From the NCBI RefSeq assembly GCF_040939305.1, contig NZ_CP162511.1, positions 1,736,001-1,800,000 on the forward strand: 64,000 nucleotides of DNA, given 5' to 3'. The notes beneath the pieces are model-generated. The model searched no databases. It had not been told where the DNA came from and saw only the letters and a list, made by a program, of their open reading frames with translations. The position numbers were made by a program, and so were the translations under genes. Source of the DNA: Herbiconiux sp. A18JL235 (GTDB lineage Bacteria > Actinomycetota > Actinomycetes > Actinomycetales > Microbacteriaceae). Below, one piece after another: positions 52,754-62,306 of the stretch. Numbering within the stretch: position 1 is the stretch's first letter; each line of letters begins with the position of its first letter.

Positions 52754-53776
52754 ATGGCCGAGCACACCGACACCCACGATCACGTCGCAGACCACGGATG
52801 CGGCGGCTCGGTCGCGCGCACGCACGCCGTCTCCGAGACGGCAGGGGCGGCAACCCCGACCGGCGGCGGCCACTCGCACGACCACGCCTCCGGCGCCAAC
52901 CGCACGCGGCTGTCGATCGCGATCGCCATCGTCGCCACGGTGCTCGTGGTCGAGACCGTGGGGGCGGTGCTGAGCGGCTCGCTGTCGCTGTTCGCCGACG
53001 CCGGACACATGCTCTCCGACCTCATCGGGCTGATCATCGCTCTGGTCGCCACCATCGTGGCGGCCCGCCCCGCGAACCAGCGCCACAGCTACGGCTACCA
53101 GCGGGCCGAGGTGTTCGGCGCGCTCGCCAACGGCCTCATCCTGGTAGGGCTCGCCGTCTTCGTCACCTGGGAGGCCGTCTCGCGGCTCCTCGCCGAGGAA
53201 TCGGGGGAGGTGCGCGGTGGCCTGATGCTGCTGGTGGCCGGCATCGGCCTGGTGGCGAATTTCGTCTCGCTCATGATCCTGCGCGGCGGGGCGAAGACCT
53301 CCATCAACATGCGTGGCGCTTACCTCGAGGTGCTCGGCGACCTCCTCGGCTCCGTCGCCGTCATCGTCGCCGCGGGCGTCATCCTGCTCACCGGCTTCGA
53401 GAAGGCCGACGCCATCGCCTCGCTCGTCATCGCCGCCATGATCGTGCCGCGCGCGATCTCGCTGCTGCGCGACGTCGTCGCCGTGCTGAGTCAGTCGACC
53501 CCGGCGTCGATGGACGTCGCGGGCATCCGCGGCCACATCCTCGCCGAGCCCGGCGTCGTCGACGTGCACGACGTGCACGTGTGGGCGATCACCTCGGGCC
53601 GCTACGTGTTCTCGGCGCACGTCGTGGTGGAGCGCGAGGTTTTCGAGCGCGGCGAGACGGGCCCCCTCCTCGACAGCCTCGGCGGCTGCCTGTCAGGGCA
53701 CTTCGACGTGGAGCACTCGACCTTCCAGCTCGAACCCGCCGAGCACGCCCGGCACGAGCAGTCGGCTCACGAGTGA
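52754..53776 (+). CDS. Cation diffusion facilitator (zinc/divalent metal exporter)
   Basis: 340 residues. Six transmembrane helices with LFADAGHMLSDLIGL (metal site) and a second site near MRGAYLEVLGDLLGS. A His-rich N-terminus (HTDTHDH, GGHSHDH) and a C-terminal ferredoxin-like domain (VVDVHDVHVWAITSG) may bind metal. It exports Zn2+ or related ions in exchange for protons. Whether it is metal-regulated cannot be seen. Confidence 0.92.
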   Translation: MAEHTDTHDHVADHGCGGSVARTHAVSETAGAATPTGGGHSHDHASGANRTRLSIAIAIVATVLVVETVGAVLSGSLSLFADAGHMLSDLIGLIIALVATIVAARPANQRHSYGYQRAEVFGALANGLILVGLAVFVTWEAVSRLLAEESGEVRGGLMLLVAGIGLVANFVSLMILRGGAKTSINMRGAYLEVLGDLLGSVAVIVAAGVILLTGFEKADAIASLVIAAMIVPRAISLLRDVVAVLSQSTPASMDVAGIRGHILAEPGVVDVHDVHVWAITSGRYVFSAHVVVEREVFERGETGPLLDSLGGCLSGHFDVEHSTFQLEPAEHARHEQSAHE

Positions 53777-53792
53777 ATGGTCGACGCTGGCG

Positions 53793-54551
53793 CTAGGAGC
53801 GCGGTGAGTCGAGGTCGTTGCCGAACACCTCGGGCTCGAGGGTGAGCTTCTCGGCGGCGCCGGTGATCTCCACCTCTTCGGCCTCGGCGGCGGCGACCGA
53901 CTTCTTCGCCTTGCTGCGCTCGCGCAGGTAGTGGAAGACGGTGGGGATGACGGTGAGCACGACCACGGCGATGAGCACGACGTCGAGGTACTTCTCGGCG
54001 AACTCCTTCACGATCGGGATCTGGCCGAGACCGTAGCCGAGAAGCGTGACCCCTGAGCCCCAGATGATGGCGCCGATGGCGTTGTAGAGCGAGTACCTCT
54101 TGTAGTTCATGTGCCCGACGCCCGCGGCGATGGGAGCGAAGGTGCGCACGATCGGCACGAAGCGGGCCATGATCACGGCGAGGGCGCCGAAGCGCTCGAA
54201 GAAGGCGTTGGTGCGTTCGACGTTGCGCACGCTGAACAGCCCCGATTCCCGGCGTTCGAACACGCGGGGTCCGAGCTTGTGGCCGATGAGGTAGCCGACC
54301 TCACCGCCGAGGAATGCGGCGAAGGAGATCGCCAGGCACACCCACCAGATGTCGATGCCGAACTTGCCGCCGACGGCGAGCACGCCGGTGAAGAACAGCA
54401 GCGTGTCGCCCGGGAGGAGGAAACCGACGAGCAGGCCCGTCTCGGCGAAGACGATCGCGCACACCACGAGGAGCGCCACCGGGCCGAACACCCCGCCCAG
54501 GAGCGTGTTGGGATCGAGCCACGGGATGAGGGCTGACGGTACGGCGGTCAC
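53793..54551 (-). CDS. DedA-family membrane protein
   Basis: 252 residues with about four or five helices. The DedA motif is FFERFGALAVIMARFVPIVRTFAPIAAGVGHM with the key Arg and Pro residues, and GLLVGFLLPGDTLLF near the N-terminus. DedA proteins flip lipids such as undecaprenyl phosphate or phosphatidylethanolamine. GTG 54551 is chosen because GGAG is eight bases upstream; GTG 54581 would add ten residues. The C-terminal 40 residues are charged. Confidence 0.9.
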   Translation of the reverse strand: MTAVPSALIPWLDPNTLLGGVFGPVALLVVCAIVFAETGLLVGFLLPGDTLLFFTGVLAVGGKFGIDIWWVCLAISFAAFLGGEVGYLIGHKLGPRVFERRESGLFSVRNVERTNAFFERFGALAVIMARFVPIVRTFAPIAAGVGHMNYKRYSLYNAIGAIIWGSGVTLLGYGLGQIPIVKEFAEKYLDVVLIAVVVLTVIPTVFHYLRERSKAKKSVAAAEAEEVEITGAAEKLTLEPEVFGNDLDSPRS

Positions 54552-54609
54552 TGCATGGTCTCCAGTCGTCGGGGCGGCCACGCCACCCGGCGGTGAGTCG
54601 GCTCGGGAG

Positions 54610-54692
54610 TGCGGGAGAAGGGACTTGAACCCTCACGCTCGAAAGCACAGGAACCTAAATCCTGCGTGTCTGCCAATTTCACCACTCCCGCG
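54610..54692 (-). tRNA. tRNA-Leu (UAG)
   Basis: Read on the minus strand, the acceptor stem GCGGGAG (54692-54686) pairs with CTCCCGC (54617-54611), discriminator A. The anticodon stem CAGGA/TCCTG encloses TTTAGGT, giving anticodon UAG. A long variable arm marks it as class II (Leu). The T-loop is TTCAAGT. CCA is not encoded. Confidence 0.95.
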
Positions 54693-54733
54693 CGGCTGGA
54701 ATCCAGTGTAGGGGGTGGCTTGGCGGCGCATCC

Positions 54734-55984
54734 TCAGCCGGTGCCGCCCGCCGGCCGGGCCCGCGGATGCGGCACGTAGCGGGGGATGTTGCGCCACAGG
54801 ATGGCGACACCCGCCAGCCCCACGACACCCACGAGCCCGGTCGCGACGGAGAGGGAGGCCACGGCCACGACTCCCGCCACCGCGAGCGGCGCGACGGCGG
54901 CGCCGGCATCGGCGGCGAAACGGAACGCGCCGAGGAACGGCGCGGGGTTCTCGCGCGGTGCGAGGTCGGCCGACAGGGTCATGATGATGCCGCTCCCGAC
55001 GCCGTTGGCCACCCCGAGGAACACGGCGATGACCACGAACCACTGCACCGCACTGCCGAGCTCGTGCGTGACGGAGAGCGTCAGCAACGCGATGCTCATG
55101 CCGAGCATCGACGGCACCACGCTCCAGAGCCTGCCGAACCTGTCCATGATCTGGCCCGAGGTGTAGAACAGGGCGAAGTCGGCGGCGGCGCCGATGCCGA
55201 TGACGAGTGCCGTGGTCTGCTCGGAGAGTCCGATGCTCACCGCCCACAACGGGAGGATGGCCAGACGGCTCGCCCGCAGCGCGCCGACCACGCCCGCGCC
55301 GGTGCCCATCCGCAGGAGCACTCCGCGGTGCAGCCAGATGGTGCGGAAGAGACCGGGCGCCTCGGCGGCGAGCTCGCGCTCACCCGCATCCGGTCGCTGC
55401 AGCCCTTCAGTGGGGTCGCGCATGACCACGAGCACCACGAGCACGGCGACGGCGCAGGCCACGTGCACGAAGAACACCGCCTCGACGGTGCCGGTCACGG
55501 CGATGACGGCGGCTCCGAGGAAGGGGCCGACGAACCAGCCCGCGCGGAACGCACCGCCGAGCGTCGACAGGGCACGGGCACGGATGCGCACCGGCACGTA
55601 GGTGGTCATGAACGCCTGGCGGGCCAGCGCGAAGGTGGCGGCGGAGAGGCCGATGAGGAACACGGCGAGGCCGAACACGGCGGCCTGCACCGCGATGATT
55701 GCGAGGGCGATGCCTAGGAGGGAGAGCAGGGCGGCGCCGATCATCGCCCGGCGCTCTCCGATCTTCGACACCAGCCAGCCGGCCGGGATGTCGCCCGCGA
55801 GCTGCCCGACCACGATCATTGCGGCGATGAGCGCCGCACCCGCCAGGTCGGCGCCGAGCGACGCGGCGACCGCGGGGATGATCGGGATGACGGCGCCCTC
55901 GCCGATCCCGAACAGCAGCGTGGGCACGAGGGCGGGGAGGGCGATCGACCTGAAGCGGAAGCCGTCGTCGATCGAGGTGGTCAT
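54734..55984 (-). CDS. MFS transporter, 12 TM
   Basis: 416 residues. Typical MFS layout: VPTLLFGIGEGAVIPIIPAVAASLGAD, then GDIPAGWLVSKIGERRAMIG (motif A) and AFRAGWFVGPFLGAAVI (motif C-like, which favours an exporter). No substrate clue is present. The start is seven bases after TAAACT. It is divergent from prfB. Confidence 0.87.
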   Translation of the reverse strand: MTTSIDDGFRFRSIALPALVPTLLFGIGEGAVIPIIPAVAASLGADLAGAALIAAMIVVGQLAGDIPAGWLVSKIGERRAMIGAALLSLLGIALAIIAVQAAVFGLAVFLIGLSAATFALARQAFMTTYVPVRIRARALSTLGGAFRAGWFVGPFLGAAVIAVTGTVEAVFFVHVACAVAVLVVLVVMRDPTEGLQRPDAGERELAAEAPGLFRTIWLHRGVLLRMGTGAGVVGALRASRLAILPLWAVSIGLSEQTTALVIGIGAAADFALFYTSGQIMDRFGRLWSVVPSMLGMSIALLTLSVTHELGSAVQWFVVIAVFLGVANGVGSGIIMTLSADLAPRENPAPFLGAFRFAADAGAAVAPLAVAGVVAVASLSVATGLVGVVGLAGVAILWRNIPRYVPHPRARPAGGTG

Positions 55985-55997
55985 TCCGTCTAGTTTA
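55985..55997 (-). promoter_or_regulatory. Leaderless-type -10 box (TAAACT + 7 nt), MFS gene
   Basis: On the minus strand TAAACT (55992-55997) is seven bases before ATG 55984. Confidence 0.6.
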
Positions 55998-56034
55998 CGC
56001 GCGGCAAGTACCTCGGGCGCGTCGGCCCACTCGA

Positions 56035-56049
56035 TAGACTTGCCGCACG
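56035..56049 (+). promoter_or_regulatory. -10 box TAGACT of prfB
   Basis: TAGACT (56035-56040) lies nine bases before ATG 56050. The leader is at most a few nucleotides and there is no Shine-Dalgarno. Confidence 0.5.
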
Positions 56050-57156
56050 ATGCTTGAACTCGACCTCTCCGAACAGATCGCCGCCCTGCGCAGCACCTTC
56101 CACGACATCCGCACCGTCGTCGACGTCGACGCCCTCACCGCGGAGATCGCCCGGCTGAGCGAGGAGGCGGGGGCGCCCGATCTCTGGGACGACACGGCGA
56201 AGGCGCAGCAGGTCACCAGTGCTCTCAGTCATCGGCAGGGGGAGCTGGCGAAGATCGAGAGCATCCAGACCAGGCTCGACGACCTCGAGGTGCTGATCGA
56301 GCTCGCCAACGAGGCGGGCGACGAAGACAGCGCAGAGGAGGCACGGGTCGAGCTCGCCGCCATCCAGAAGGTGCTCGGCGACCTCGAGGTGCAGACGCTG
56401 CTGAACGGCGAGTTCGACGCGCGACCCGCTGTGGTCACCATCCGTGCCGGCGCCGGCGGCGTCGACGCCGCAGACTTCGCCGAGATGCTCATGCGCATGT
56501 ACCTGCGCTGGGCCGAGAAGCACGGCTACTCCTCCACCGTCATGGACACGAGCTACGCCGAAGAGGCCGGCATCAAGTCGGCGACCTTCGAGATCGACGC
56601 CCCCTACGCCTTCGGCACCCTGGGTGTCGAGGCGGGCACCCACCGCCTGGTGCGCATGAGCCCGTTCGGCGCGGCGGGCAAGCGTCAGACCAGCTTCGCC
56701 GCGGTCGAGGTCATCCCGCTGATGGAGGAGGCCGCCGTCATCGAGATCCCCGAGAGCGACATCAGGGTCGACGTCTTCCGCTCCTCCGGCCCCGGTGGCC
56801 AGTCGGTGAACACGACCGACTCCGCGGTGCGCATCACCCACCTCCCCACCGGAACCGTGGTCTCGATGCAGAACGAGAAGAGCCAGATCCAGAACCGCGC
56901 CGCGGCGATGCGGGTGCTGCAGTCGCGCCTCATGCTCATCCAGCGCGAGCAGGAGGCCGCCCAGAAGAAGGAGCTCGCGGGCAACATCACCGCCAGCTGG
57001 GGCGACCAGATGCGCAGCTACGTGCTGGCGCCCTACCAGATGGTCAAGGACCTCCGCACCGAGTTCGAGGTCAACAACCCCTCCGCCGTGTTCGACGGCG
57101 ACCTGGACGGCTTCATCAACGCCGGCATCCGGTGGCGCAAGCAAAAGCACGACTGA
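56050..57156 (+). CDS. prfB: Peptide chain release factor 2
   Basis: 368 residues in one frame. SPF in RMSPFGAAG is the RF2 stop-codon recognition motif (UAA/UGA), and GGQ in [11 protein letters not shown] is the peptidyl-tRNA hydrolysis motif. The programmed +1 frameshift of many RF2 genes is absent; the reading frame is continuous around codon 26. It precedes ftsE-ftsX-smpB-ssrA as in other actinobacteria. Confidence 0.96.
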   Translation: MLELDLSEQIAALRSTFHDIRTVVDVDALTAEIARLSEEAGAPDLWDDTAKAQQVTSALSHRQGELAKIESIQTRLDDLEVLIELANEAGDEDSAEEARVELAAIQKVLGDLEVQTLLNGEFDARPAVVTIRAGAGGVDAADFAEMLMRMYLRWAEKHGYSSTVMDTSYAEEAGIKSATFEIDAPYAFGTLGVEAGTHRLVRMSPFGAAGKRQTSFAAVEVIPLMEEAAVIEIPESDIRVDVFRSSGPGGQSVNTTDSAVRITHLPTGTVVSMQNEKSQIQNRAAAMRVLQSRLMLIQREQEAAQKKELAGNITASWGDQMRSYVLAPYQMVKDLRTEFEVNNPSAVFDGDLDGFINAGIRWRKQKHD

Positions 57157-57158
57157 TC

Positions 57159-57181
57159 GCCGCGGGCGGGGGCGCCGCGGC
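57159..57181 (+). terminator. GC-rich hairpin after prfB
   Basis: GCCGCGG (57159-57165) pairs with CCGCGGC (57175-57181) around a 9-nt loop, three bases after the prfB stop. No T tract. The following 88 bp hold two TGAATCC repeats and the ftsE promoter. Confidence 0.6.
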
Positions 57182-57254
57182 TCCCCGCGAACATGTGAAT
57201 CCTATGAATCCGGCACCCCAGCGAGTCGCGGCGTCGATTCCGGATGCGTCTGCC

Positions 57255-57269
57255 TAAAGTCGTCACGAC
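57255..57269 (+). promoter_or_regulatory. -10 box TAAAGT of ftsEX
   Basis: TAAAGT (57255-57260) lies nine bases before ATG 57270. Confidence 0.5.
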
Positions 57270-58385
57270 ATGATTCGCTTTGACCGTGTAACCAAGACCT
57301 ACCGGGGCACCAAGAGGCCGGCGCTGAACGCGATCGACCTCGAGATCCTCCGTGGTGAGTTCGTCTTCCTCGTGGGGGCGTCGGGCTCCGGCAAGTCGAG
57401 CTTCCTGAGGCTGATCCTCAAGGAGGACAAGCCCACGAGCGGCAACATCCACGTGCTCGGGCAAGACCTCGGGGCCATCTCCAACCGCAAGGTGCCCTAC
57501 TTCAGGCGCAACCTCGGTGTGGTCTTCCAGGACTTCCGCCTCCTCCCCGGCAAGAACGTCTTCGACAACGTCGCGTTCACCCTCCAGGTCATCGGCAAGT
57601 CGAAGGGCTTCATCCAGGAAGCGGTGCCCGACGTGCTGCAGATGGTGGGCCTCGCCGAGAAGGCGAACCGCCTCCCCAACGAGCTCTCCGGCGGCGAGCA
57701 GCAGCGCGTGGCGATCGCCCGCGCCGTGGTGAACAAGCCCGCCATCCTGCTCGCCGACGAGCCGACGGGCAACCTCGACCCGTCGACCAGCGCCGGCATC
57801 ATGACGGTGCTCGAGCGCATCAACGCCGGCGGCACCACGGTGGTCATGGCCACCCACGACAACGCCATCGTCGACCACATGAAGCGCCGTGTGATCGAGC
57901 TGGTCACCGGCCAGATCGTGCGCGACGAAGACCAGGGCGGCTACGGCATGACCGCCGAGATCGCCCTCCAGGACTCCGGGCTCACCGCCGAGATCGCACT
58001 CGCCGAAGGGCTCGTGCGCCGGGCGGGGCCGGCGCAGCCGCATCCGGCCCCTCAGCCGGTGGGCGCGCCGGCGGGTGGGTCGACGCAGACGGCCGCCGCA
58101 GCGGCCTCCGCCCCCGCCGCCCCCGCTGCCACGGGCACCGTTCCGCAGATGCCCACCGCCCCCGTGACCTCGCAGAACCCGACGGTGCCCCCCGCGGCGC
58201 CGCAGGCCGCTCCCGCGGCCCCCCAGCACACCGGAGTCGTGCCGCCGATGCCGCTCACCCCGACCGCTCCCGAGCCGGGCGACCCCGCGACCGAGTCGCT
58301 GTCGCTGGCCGAGAAGCTCGGGCTGCGCGCGCCCGGAAGCAGCGGCTCCTCCTCGAACGACCAGAACGTGGGGCCCACGACGTGA
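57270..58385 (+). CDS. ftsE: Cell-division ATPase FtsE with long C-terminal tail
   Basis: 371 residues. Residues 1-222 are a standard Fts[10 protein letters not shown] (Walker A), [29 protein letters not shown] signature and [12 protein letters not shown] (Walker B). Residues 223-371 are an added low-complexity Pro/Ala/Thr/Gln region absent from E. coli FtsE (222 residues). FtsE works with FtsX at the septum to activate peptidoglycan hydrolases. ftsX overlaps it by 4 bp (GTGA). Confidence 0.94.
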   Translation: MIRFDRVTKTYRGTKRPALNAIDLEILRGEFVFLVGASGSGKSSFLRLILKEDKPTSGNIHVLGQDLGAISNRKVPYFRRNLGVVFQDFRLLPGKNVFDNVAFTLQVIGKSKGFIQEAVPDVLQMVGLAEKANRLPNELSGGEQQRVAIARAVVNKPAILLADEPTGNLDPSTSAGIMTVLERINAGGTTVVMATHDNAIVDHMKRRVIELVTGQIVRDEDQGGYGMTAEIALQDSGLTAEIALAEGLVRRAGPAQPHPAPQPVGAPAGGSTQTAAAAASAPAAPAATGTVPQMPTAPVTSQNPTVPPAAPQAAPAAPQHTGVVPPMPLTPTAPEPGDPATESLSLAEKLGLRAPGSSGSSSNDQNVGPTT

Positions 58386-59296
58386 GATTCGCACTCATCC
58401 TCGGCGAGGTCGGCACCGGCCTCCGACGCAACGTCTCGATGGTCGTCTCCGTCGTGCTCGTCACGTTCATCTCCCTCACCTTCGTGGGTGTCGCCATCCT
58501 GCTTCAGATGCAGATCGACCAGATGAAGAGCTTCTGGTACGACAAGGCGCAGGTGGCCATCTACATGTGCACGGCGACCTCCGGCGGCGACAACTGCGCC
58601 GGGGGAGAGGCGTCCCAAGACCAGATCGACGCCGTGATGGCGCAACTCGACTCGCCCACCCTGGCGCCGTTCATCGAGCAGTACTACTTCGAAGACCACG
58701 AGCAGGCGTTCGAGAACTTCCAGCAGCAGTTCGCCGGCAACCCCGTCACCGACTACGTCACCGCCGACCTGCTCAACCAGACCTACTGGGTGAACCTGGT
58801 CGACCCCACGCAGTCCGACGTGCTGGTCGAGAGCCTCTCCGGCCTCGCCGGGGTGGAGAGCGTGACCGACCAGCGCAGCTACCTCGAGCAGATCTTCTCC
58901 ATCCTGAACGCCGCGAGCTACACGGCCATCGGCATCGCCGCCCTCATGCTCGTGGCCGCGGTGCTGCTCATCGCCACCACCATCAGGCTCTCCGCATTCT
59001 CCCGCAGGAGGGAGCTCGGCATCATGCGGCTGGTGGGCGCGTCCAACCGGTTCATCCAGACCCCGTTCATCCTCGAGGGCATCATCGCCTCGCTCATCGG
59101 CTCGGTGCTGGCGGGGCTCGCCATCGTGGCTATCGTGAAGTTCTTCGTGCGCGACTTCCTGGTGCCGTCGCTGCCGTTCACCTCGTTCGTGAACCTCGGC
59201 GACGCGCTCCTCGTGGTGCCGATACTCGTCGTGCTCGGCGCGGTGCTCGCGGCGTTCTCGGCGAAGTTCGCCATCACGAGGTACCTCAAGGTCTAG
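58382..59296 (+). CDS. ftsX: Cell-division protein FtsX
   Basis: 304 residues, four transmembrane helices. The large extracytoplasmic loop lies between helices 1 and 2 (about residues 45-175) and contains two cysteines ([14 protein letters not shown]) that could form a disulfide. The C-terminal MacB-like region has [26 protein letters not shown]. It regulates peptidoglycan hydrolases from outside in response to FtsE. GTG 58382 is coupled to ftsE. Confidence 0.94.
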   Translation: MRFALILGEVGTGLRRNVSMVVSVVLVTFISLTFVGVAILLQMQIDQMKSFWYDKAQVAIYMCTATSGGDNCAGGEASQDQIDAVMAQLDSPTLAPFIEQYYFEDHEQAFENFQQQFAGNPVTDYVTADLLNQTYWVNLVDPTQSDVLVESLSGLAGVESVTDQRSYLEQIFSILNAASYTAIGIAALMLVAAVLLIATTIRLSAFSRRRELGIMRLVGASNRFIQTPFILEGIIASLIGSVLAGLAIVAIVKFFVRDFLVPSLPFTSFVNLGDALLVVPILVVLGAVLAAFSAKFAITRYLKV

Positions 59297-59355
59297 AATG
59301 GTGGGCTGCCTCCTTCGGAGCGGCTCATCTTCTCTCACTCGACCTAAGGGGCGCC

Positions 59356-59832
59356 ATGCCACGCGAACGCGGACAGACCACCGTCGCGACCAACCGCAAG
59401 GCGCGTCACGACTACACGATCGAAGACACCTACGAGGCCGGCCTCGTGCTCACCGGAACCGAGGTGAAATCCCTGCGGGCCGGGCGCGCATCGCTCGTCG
59501 ACGGCTATGCCTTCATCGACGGGGGAGAGGCGTGGCTCGATGCCGTGCACATCCCGGAGTACAACCAGGGCACCTGGAACAACCACCCGCCGCGGCGCAA
59601 GCGCAAGCTGCTGCTCCACAAGGAGCAGATCCTCAAGATCCACAACAAGACCAAAGAGGGCGGCTACACCCTGGTTCCGCTGTCGCTCTACTTCAGCGAC
59701 GGGCGCGCGAAGGTCGAACTCGCGGTGGCGAAGGGCAAGCGCGAGTACGACAAGCGTCACGCCCTGCGCGAGCGGCAGGACAAGCGCGAGGCCGACCGCG
59801 CCATGGCGAGCCGGCGCAACCTCGGCGACTGA
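59356..59832 (+). CDS. smpB: SsrA-binding protein SmpB
   Basis: 158 residues. [29 protein letters not shown] and [25 protein letters not shown] are SmpB signatures; the basic C-terminal tail decodes in the A site. It brings tmRNA to stalled ribosomes. AAGGGG five bases upstream supports ATG 59356. Its partner ssrA lies 1.8 kb downstream, separated by two minus-strand genes. Confidence 0.96.
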   Translation: MPRERGQTTVATNRKARHDYTIEDTYEAGLVLTGTEVKSLRAGRASLVDGYAFIDGGEAWLDAVHIPEYNQGTWNNHPPRRKRKLLLHKEQILKIHNKTKEGGYTLVPLSLYFSDGRAKVELAVAKGKREYDKRHALRERQDKREADRAMASRRNLGD

Positions 59833-59859
59833 GCCGGGGCGGGGCCAGGTCACCCCCGT

Positions 59860-60765
59860 TCAGGCCGGACCGAGGGCGAACCGCACGCCGGTGAGGCTCT
59901 CGACGCGCGCCCAGAGCTCTGCGCCGACGGCCGGGTCGCGTGCGTAGTCCTTGGCGGAGACGATGGTGGGGGAGCCCTTGAGCTGCCGCCAGCCACTCGG
60001 CCCCCAGTACTGGCCGCCCGCCGCTTGCGGGTCGGTGACCGCTGCGACGAGGGGGAGCGCCCCCGCATCCTTTCCCTGGCCGATCGTGCGGAATGCCGCG
60101 CGGCTCACGGCGTTCCCCGTCTTCGGGCGAGGCAGGATGTCGCGGCCGGGGGCGAGCTCGTCGACGGCGAACCCCGGATGCGCCACCAGGCTCGACACCC
60201 GGGAGCCCGCCGCGCGCAGGCGCCGGTCGAGCTCGAACGCGAAGGTCATCACAGCCAGCTTCGAGCGGCCGTAGCTGCGGAACTCGCGGAACCGTCCCCG
60301 TTCGGACTGCAGATCGTCGAGGTCGAGGCGGAAGAACTCGTGGCTGATGCTGCCGAGGCTCACCACGCGGGCCGCGGGCTGCGCGGAGAGTGCGGGGAGC
60401 ATCCGGCCGATCAGGGCTGCGTGACCGAGCAGGTTGGTGCCCATCATCGTCTCGAAGCCGTCGACGGTCTCGTGTCTGCCCTTCGTCGAGAGCACGCCGG
60501 CGTTGGCCAGTAGCGAATCGATGCGGGGGAGGGCGGAGAGCTCCTCGGCCGCCCGGGCGACGGAGGACTGGTCGGCGAGGTCGAGGTGCACGAAGGAGAC
60601 CTCGGCGCCCGGTGTGTGCCGCCGGATGCTCGCGAGGGCTGCTTCGCCCCGGGCTTCGGAGCGGGCGGCGATGACCACGGAGGCGCCCGCGGCCGCGAGC
60701 TGCTCGGCGGCCCAGTAGCCGAGGCCCCCGGTGCCGCCCGTGACGATGTGGACGGGAGTGGTCAT
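59860..60765 (-). CDS. Short-chain dehydrogenase (retinol dehydrogenase-like)
   Basis: 301 residues. TGGTGGLGYWAA cofactor motif, NAGV, and catalytic S...YGRSK. The pattern (GTNLLGHAALIGRMLP, AHPGFAVDEL) is that of the retinol-dehydrogenase/WW-oxidoreductase-like SDR group, whose bacterial substrates are mostly unknown. Its ATG overlaps the stop of the SIMPL-domain gene by 1 bp (TGATG), so both share a transcript. Confidence 0.85.
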   Translation of the reverse strand: MTTPVHIVTGGTGGLGYWAAEQLAAAGASVVIAARSEARGEAALASIRRHTPGAEVSFVHLDLADQSSVARAAEELSALPRIDSLLANAGVLSTKGRHETVDGFETMMGTNLLGHAALIGRMLPALSAQPAARVVSLGSISHEFFRLDLDDLQSERGRFREFRSYGRSKLAVMTFAFELDRRLRAAGSRVSSLVAHPGFAVDELAPGRDILPRPKTGNAVSRAAFRTIGQGKDAGALPLVAAVTDPQAAGGQYWGPSGWRQLKGSPTIVSAKDYARDPAVGAELWARVESLTGVRFALGPA

Positions 60766-61487
60766 CACTCGCTCGCCGTGGTGGCGTCGGCACTCGTGGA
60801 GGACTCGGTCGTTGCGCGGGCCGCCGCGAAGCGGGCGTGCACCACCGCCTCCACCACGATCGCCGCCGGGCGCAGTTCCATGCCGCCGGGGGTCGGCGCA
60901 CTCTTGGCCATGAGTGCCATGGCGCGGGGCGCGGGTGCTCCGCCGCTCGACCCCGTGTCGTCGAGCAGGCCCGCGTCGGCGATCGACACGGGCGAGATCT
61001 CGTCGAGCCCGAGCGCTGCGGCGTAGTCCTCCGCCTTCGCGACGGCGTCGGCCACCGCGGCGCGACGGGCCTCGGCCCGCACCACGGCGTCGGTCTCTGG
61101 GGCGAGCGACCACGTGATGCCGTCGACGGCGATGCCCTCGCGCACGGCCACCACGTCGATCCACTCCGAGAGCGCCTCGAAATCGTCGAACTCGGCGTCG
61201 ACGAAGACGGCGCTGTGGAACTCGACCGGGAGACGCGTGCCGTCCTGACTCCACGGGCGCTGGCCCCACACCCTGATGTCTTCGGAGTGCCAGACCCGCA
61301 CGGGCCCGTGGTCTTCGTCGCGGAGGCTCTCGAGCGAGCCGGTGAGCGATTCGTGGGCGGCGCGGGTGGCAGCCAGCACGCTGTCGCGCTTCGAGCCCTC
61401 GAAGCCCACCCCGATGCGCACCACCGCGAGCTCGGGGTTGTGGCGCTGCTCGTTCGACCCGGAGACGGTGATGATCGTGTCTGGCAT
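60765..61487 (-). CDS. SIMPL-domain (DUF541) protein
   Basis: 240 residues. The start TIITVSGSNEQRHNPELAVVRIGV and the helical RAEARRAAVADAVAKAEDYAAALGLDEIS are DUF541 features. No signal peptide is seen, unusual for a family often exported, so it is probably cytoplasmic. ATG 61487 is chosen because TATCGT lies seven bases upstream; a GTG at 61496 is out-competed by that spacing. Function unknown. Confidence 0.8.
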   Translation of the reverse strand: MPDTIITVSGSNEQRHNPELAVVRIGVGFEGSKRDSVLAATRAAHESLTGSLESLRDEDHGPVRVWHSEDIRVWGQRPWSQDGTRLPVEFHSAVFVDAEFDDFEALSEWIDVVAVREGIAVDGITWSLAPETDAVVRAEARRAAVADAVAKAEDYAAALGLDEISPVSIADAGLLDDTGSSGGAPAPRAMALMAKSAPTPGGMELRPAAIVVEAVVHARFAAARATTESSTSADATTASE

Positions 61488-61500
61488 GGCTTCCACGATA
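61488..61500 (-). promoter_or_regulatory. Leaderless-type -10 box (TATCGT + 7 nt), SIMPL gene
   Basis: Minus strand: TATCGT (61495-61500), then GGAAGCC, then ATG 61487. Confidence 0.55.
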
Positions 61501-61512
61501 TTCCATCGGGAG

Positions 61513-61542
61513 TGGACTGGAGGGCTGTCGCTGTCGTAGACT
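61513..61542 (+). promoter_or_regulatory. Likely ssrA promoter
   Basis: TGGACT (61513-61518), an 18-bp spacer, then TAGACT (61537-61542). Transcription would begin near 61549, giving a precursor about 68 nt longer than the mature 5' end. Confidence 0.5.
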
Positions 61543-61616
61543 TGAGGGCTGCTTCAGAACGGGTTCGTCGCGAGAAGCGGTTGACAACTCCACAGCGTGC
61601 GACAGCGACCCAGCAC

Positions 61617-62012
61617 GGGGATGATCGGTTTCGACATCGCCTGCGAAACGACGAGAAGCGGGTCGAGGATGCGGGGTTATCTCGTTAACGCCCTCCGCAA
61701 CCTATAAGTGCCAATTCCAACAGCACTGTTCCGGCTAAGAAGGCCGCCTTCGCCCTCGCGGCGTAAGGTCCCCTTACCTAGCACCTAGGAACTGTCGGTC
61801 CGGGAATGCTCTCTACCCGGGTTCCGGCATCAGCTAGAGAGCTTGCTGCGTGATCGTGTCTCAGGGTCACGCGGGACTCTTACTGTGACTGGGCCCGTCG
61901 ACCTGGCTGCCTGTGGCAAGGGTCGGGGCCGAGCAGAACGCCTGCACAGGCTACACCCGTAGAAGACGTGGGATCACAGCGATGGACGGGGGTTCAATTC
62001 CCCCCATCTCCA
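61617..62012 (+). ncRNA. ssrA: Transfer-messenger RNA (tmRNA)
   Basis: 396 nt. The acceptor stem GGGGATG (61617-61623) pairs with CATCTCC (62005-62011); discriminator A at 62012. The T-arm is GGGGG TTCAATT CCCCC. The tag frame resumes at GCC 61710 and ends at TAA 61764-61766, giving the 18-residue tag ANSNSTVPAKKAAFALAA with the ClpXP-type ALAA end. CCA is not encoded. It rescues stalled ribosomes with SmpB. Its 3' end is a common phage/ICE attachment site. Confidence 0.96.
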
Positions 62013-62182
62013 CCCACGGTCCGCTGTCGCACGCTGAGGAGCGTGAGTCTCCCGTCATTCCGCCGATCTGTGCGTTGTGGGGAGTTGGCGAGATGCGTAC
62101 CACATTGGCGTTCGCCCGGACTACCTGCGGACTAAGCGGGGATGCTCGCCATCCGCCCGCCCCATGTTTGCTACCAGGGAGT

Positions 62183-62205
62183 GGGTGTGCGTCGCACGCA
62201 CACCC
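62183..62205. repeat. Perfect 10-bp inverted repeat
   Basis: GGGTGTGCGT and ACGCACACCC separated by CGC. No T tract follows. It could be a protein-binding site of the element or a terminator. Confidence 0.7.
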
Positions 62206-62281
62206 GCGGGGCGAGGGCGTCCGTCCGCCAGACACCCCTCCCAGCCGCTCTGCGCCCCGTGCACGTCTCAGAACAGCGGAA

Positions 62282-62306
62282 AGGCCCGCGGGCCGACGAG
62301 GGGCCT
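62282..62306. terminator. Terminator-like hairpin downstream of ssrA
   Basis: AGGCCC (62282-62287) pairs with GGGCCT (62301-62306), following AA and including a GGCCCGCGGGCC palindrome. T-poor. Confidence 0.45.

Noticed and set aside
56050..56200. Programmed frameshift in prfB
   Set aside because: The RF2 frame is continuous from ATG to the end and no internal TGA or slippery site exists near codon 26.
61581..61586. TTGACA as the -35 of ssrA
   Set aside because: No -10-like hexamer lies 16-18 bp downstream; the TGGACT/TAGACT pair at 61513-61542 fits better.
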